Assembly (NCBI GenBank): GCA_947479935.1
Contig: CANKBG010000001.1
Location: forward strand, 106,692 to 170,691
Origin: Comamonadaceae bacterium
Lineage (GTDB): Bacteria > Pseudomonadota > Gammaproteobacteria > Burkholderiales > Burkholderiaceae_C
Direction of reading: 5' to 3'
Length of the DNA stretch: 64,000 nt
The first letter of the stretch is position 1. The number at the start of each line of letters is the position of its first letter. This document shows, one piece after another, positions 63,617 to 64,000 of this stretch. The notes beneath the pieces were generated by a model. That model saw only the letters and a program-made list of their open reading frames with translations. It was not told where the DNA came from and ran no database searches. The position numbers and the translations under genes are program-made.

Positions 63617-64000
63617 CTATTTTATTTTTAACAACTTGTTCAAGGCACTTGCCAGTTCTTCCAAACGCGACAAATTGTGAATAGCCAACATGCCGTTCAC
63701 ATGCCGATTCAAAACACTGGCCCCCGTTGCAATGGGAGCATAGCCTTCAAATCTAAGCAGCGGGTTGAGCCAAAGCAAAGAGCGTGTGTGTCGCTTGAGC
63801 CAAACAAGCTCCGAGTCTAGCGTTTCTGCGATGCCTGTATCGAGCCCATCACTGATTAACAACACCACGGTACGTCGGCCTGTGAGTTTTTTTGCAAAAT
63901 TTTCGCGAAGATGTGCCAAGGATTTGCCCAGCTGCGTTCCGCCCGCAAAATCTTGAATTTGGCGATTGGCCTGGGTCAACATCTCATCGGTGTCGCGCAA
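63617..64000 (-). CDS. coxE: CoxE-like von Willebrand factor A protein (C-terminal part)
   Basis: The last 127 codons of a longer protein running off the right edge. The text GTQLGKSLAHLRENFAKK and TVVLLISDGLDTG is the VWA/MIDAS part of CoxE-type proteins (the DxSxS and start lie outside). CoxE works with the AAA protein CoxD in maturing the CO dehydrogenase metal site. CoxG follows 11 bases on. The full gene cannot be judged here. Confidence 0.78.
   Translation of the reverse strand: MRDTDEMLTQANRQIQDFAGGTQLGKSLAHLRENFAKKLTGRRTVVLLISDGLDTGIAETLDSELVWLKRHTRSLLWLNPLLRFEGYAPIATGASVLNRHVNGMLAIHNLSRLEELASALNKLLKIK

Overview
The window is chromosomal DNA of a betaproteobacterium, most likely Burkholderiales/Comamonadaceae (Limnohabitans-, Rhodoferax- or Polaromonas-like). 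This is inferred from the mix of genes: orphan Bug-type (TctC) binding proteins, a BPSS1780-type membrane protein, APH-type homoserine kinase, xseB-ispA-dxs gene order, CoxG/CoxE/XdhC accessories and a GntR-FCD regulator beside a 2-aminoethylphosphonate (AEP) operon. Genes are dense; no gap between genes reaches 300 bases. I see no rRNA, tRNA, insertion sequence, prophage or CRISPR, and no clearly broken gene.

Layout. (1) 1-8.4 kb, purine salvage/catabolism: tail of a membrane urate oxidase (PuuD), 8-oxoguanine deaminase, glycerate 2-kinase (glycerate is the end product of the ureide/glyoxylate route), a Crp/Fnr regulator, and a BMP-type nucleoside/nucleobase ABC transporter (ATPase, two permeases, lipoprotein). 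(2) 8.4-20.8 kb, mixed: M16 peptidase, a second, orphan BMP protein, two orphan Bug binding proteins, dcd, rhlE, a TonB receptor paired with an arylformamidase-like hydrolase, and guaC behind a structured leader. (3) 21-29.5 kb, housekeeping: uvrD, SlyD-type isomerase, a membrane protein plus homoserine kinase, polA, and a NUDIX hydrolase. (4) 29.5-48.5 kb, a large aminophosphonate/amine island read in both directions from a control region at about 40.1-40.25 kb. Leftward run AEP uptake genes (phnS, T, U/V), phnW, then a gamma-glutamylation module: glutamine-synthetase-like ligase, iron alcohol dehydrogenase, gamma-glutamyl hydrolase, aldehyde dehydrogenase and a HAD phosphatase. Rightward run phnR, phnA, phnY, a PhnZ-like HD protein, a DMT exporter and an 805-residue FAD/GcvT demethylase-like flavoprotein, followed by a His-rich ZIP transporter. 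(5) 48.5-54.7 kb: mercaptopyruvate sulfurtransferase, DMT exporter, a Rieske oxygenase, then xseB-ispA-dxs. (6) 54.7-58.3 kb: a TRAP transporter whose binding protein converges on its permease genes. (7) 58.4-64 kb: molybdate/tungstate module (one-component regulator, tupB, tupC, tupA) next to XdhC, CoxG and CoxE, the accessory proteins of molybdenum hydroxylases.

How it works together. In region 4, AEP is imported, transaminated by PhnW to phosphonoacetaldehyde, oxidised by PhnY to phosphonoacetate and hydrolysed by PhnA to acetate and phosphate. The extra genes suggest a broader capacity for phosphono- and amino-alcohol headgroups: an HD oxygenase candidate for hydroxy-AEP, a methyl-removing flavoprotein for N-methyl amines, and a gamma-glutamyl route that could turn ethanolamine-type compounds into gamma-glutamyl acids. 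This combination is the most interesting part of the window. Regions 1 and 7 may share a theme, since xanthine dehydrogenase-type enzymes need molybdenum and XdhC, but they lie more than 50 kb apart.
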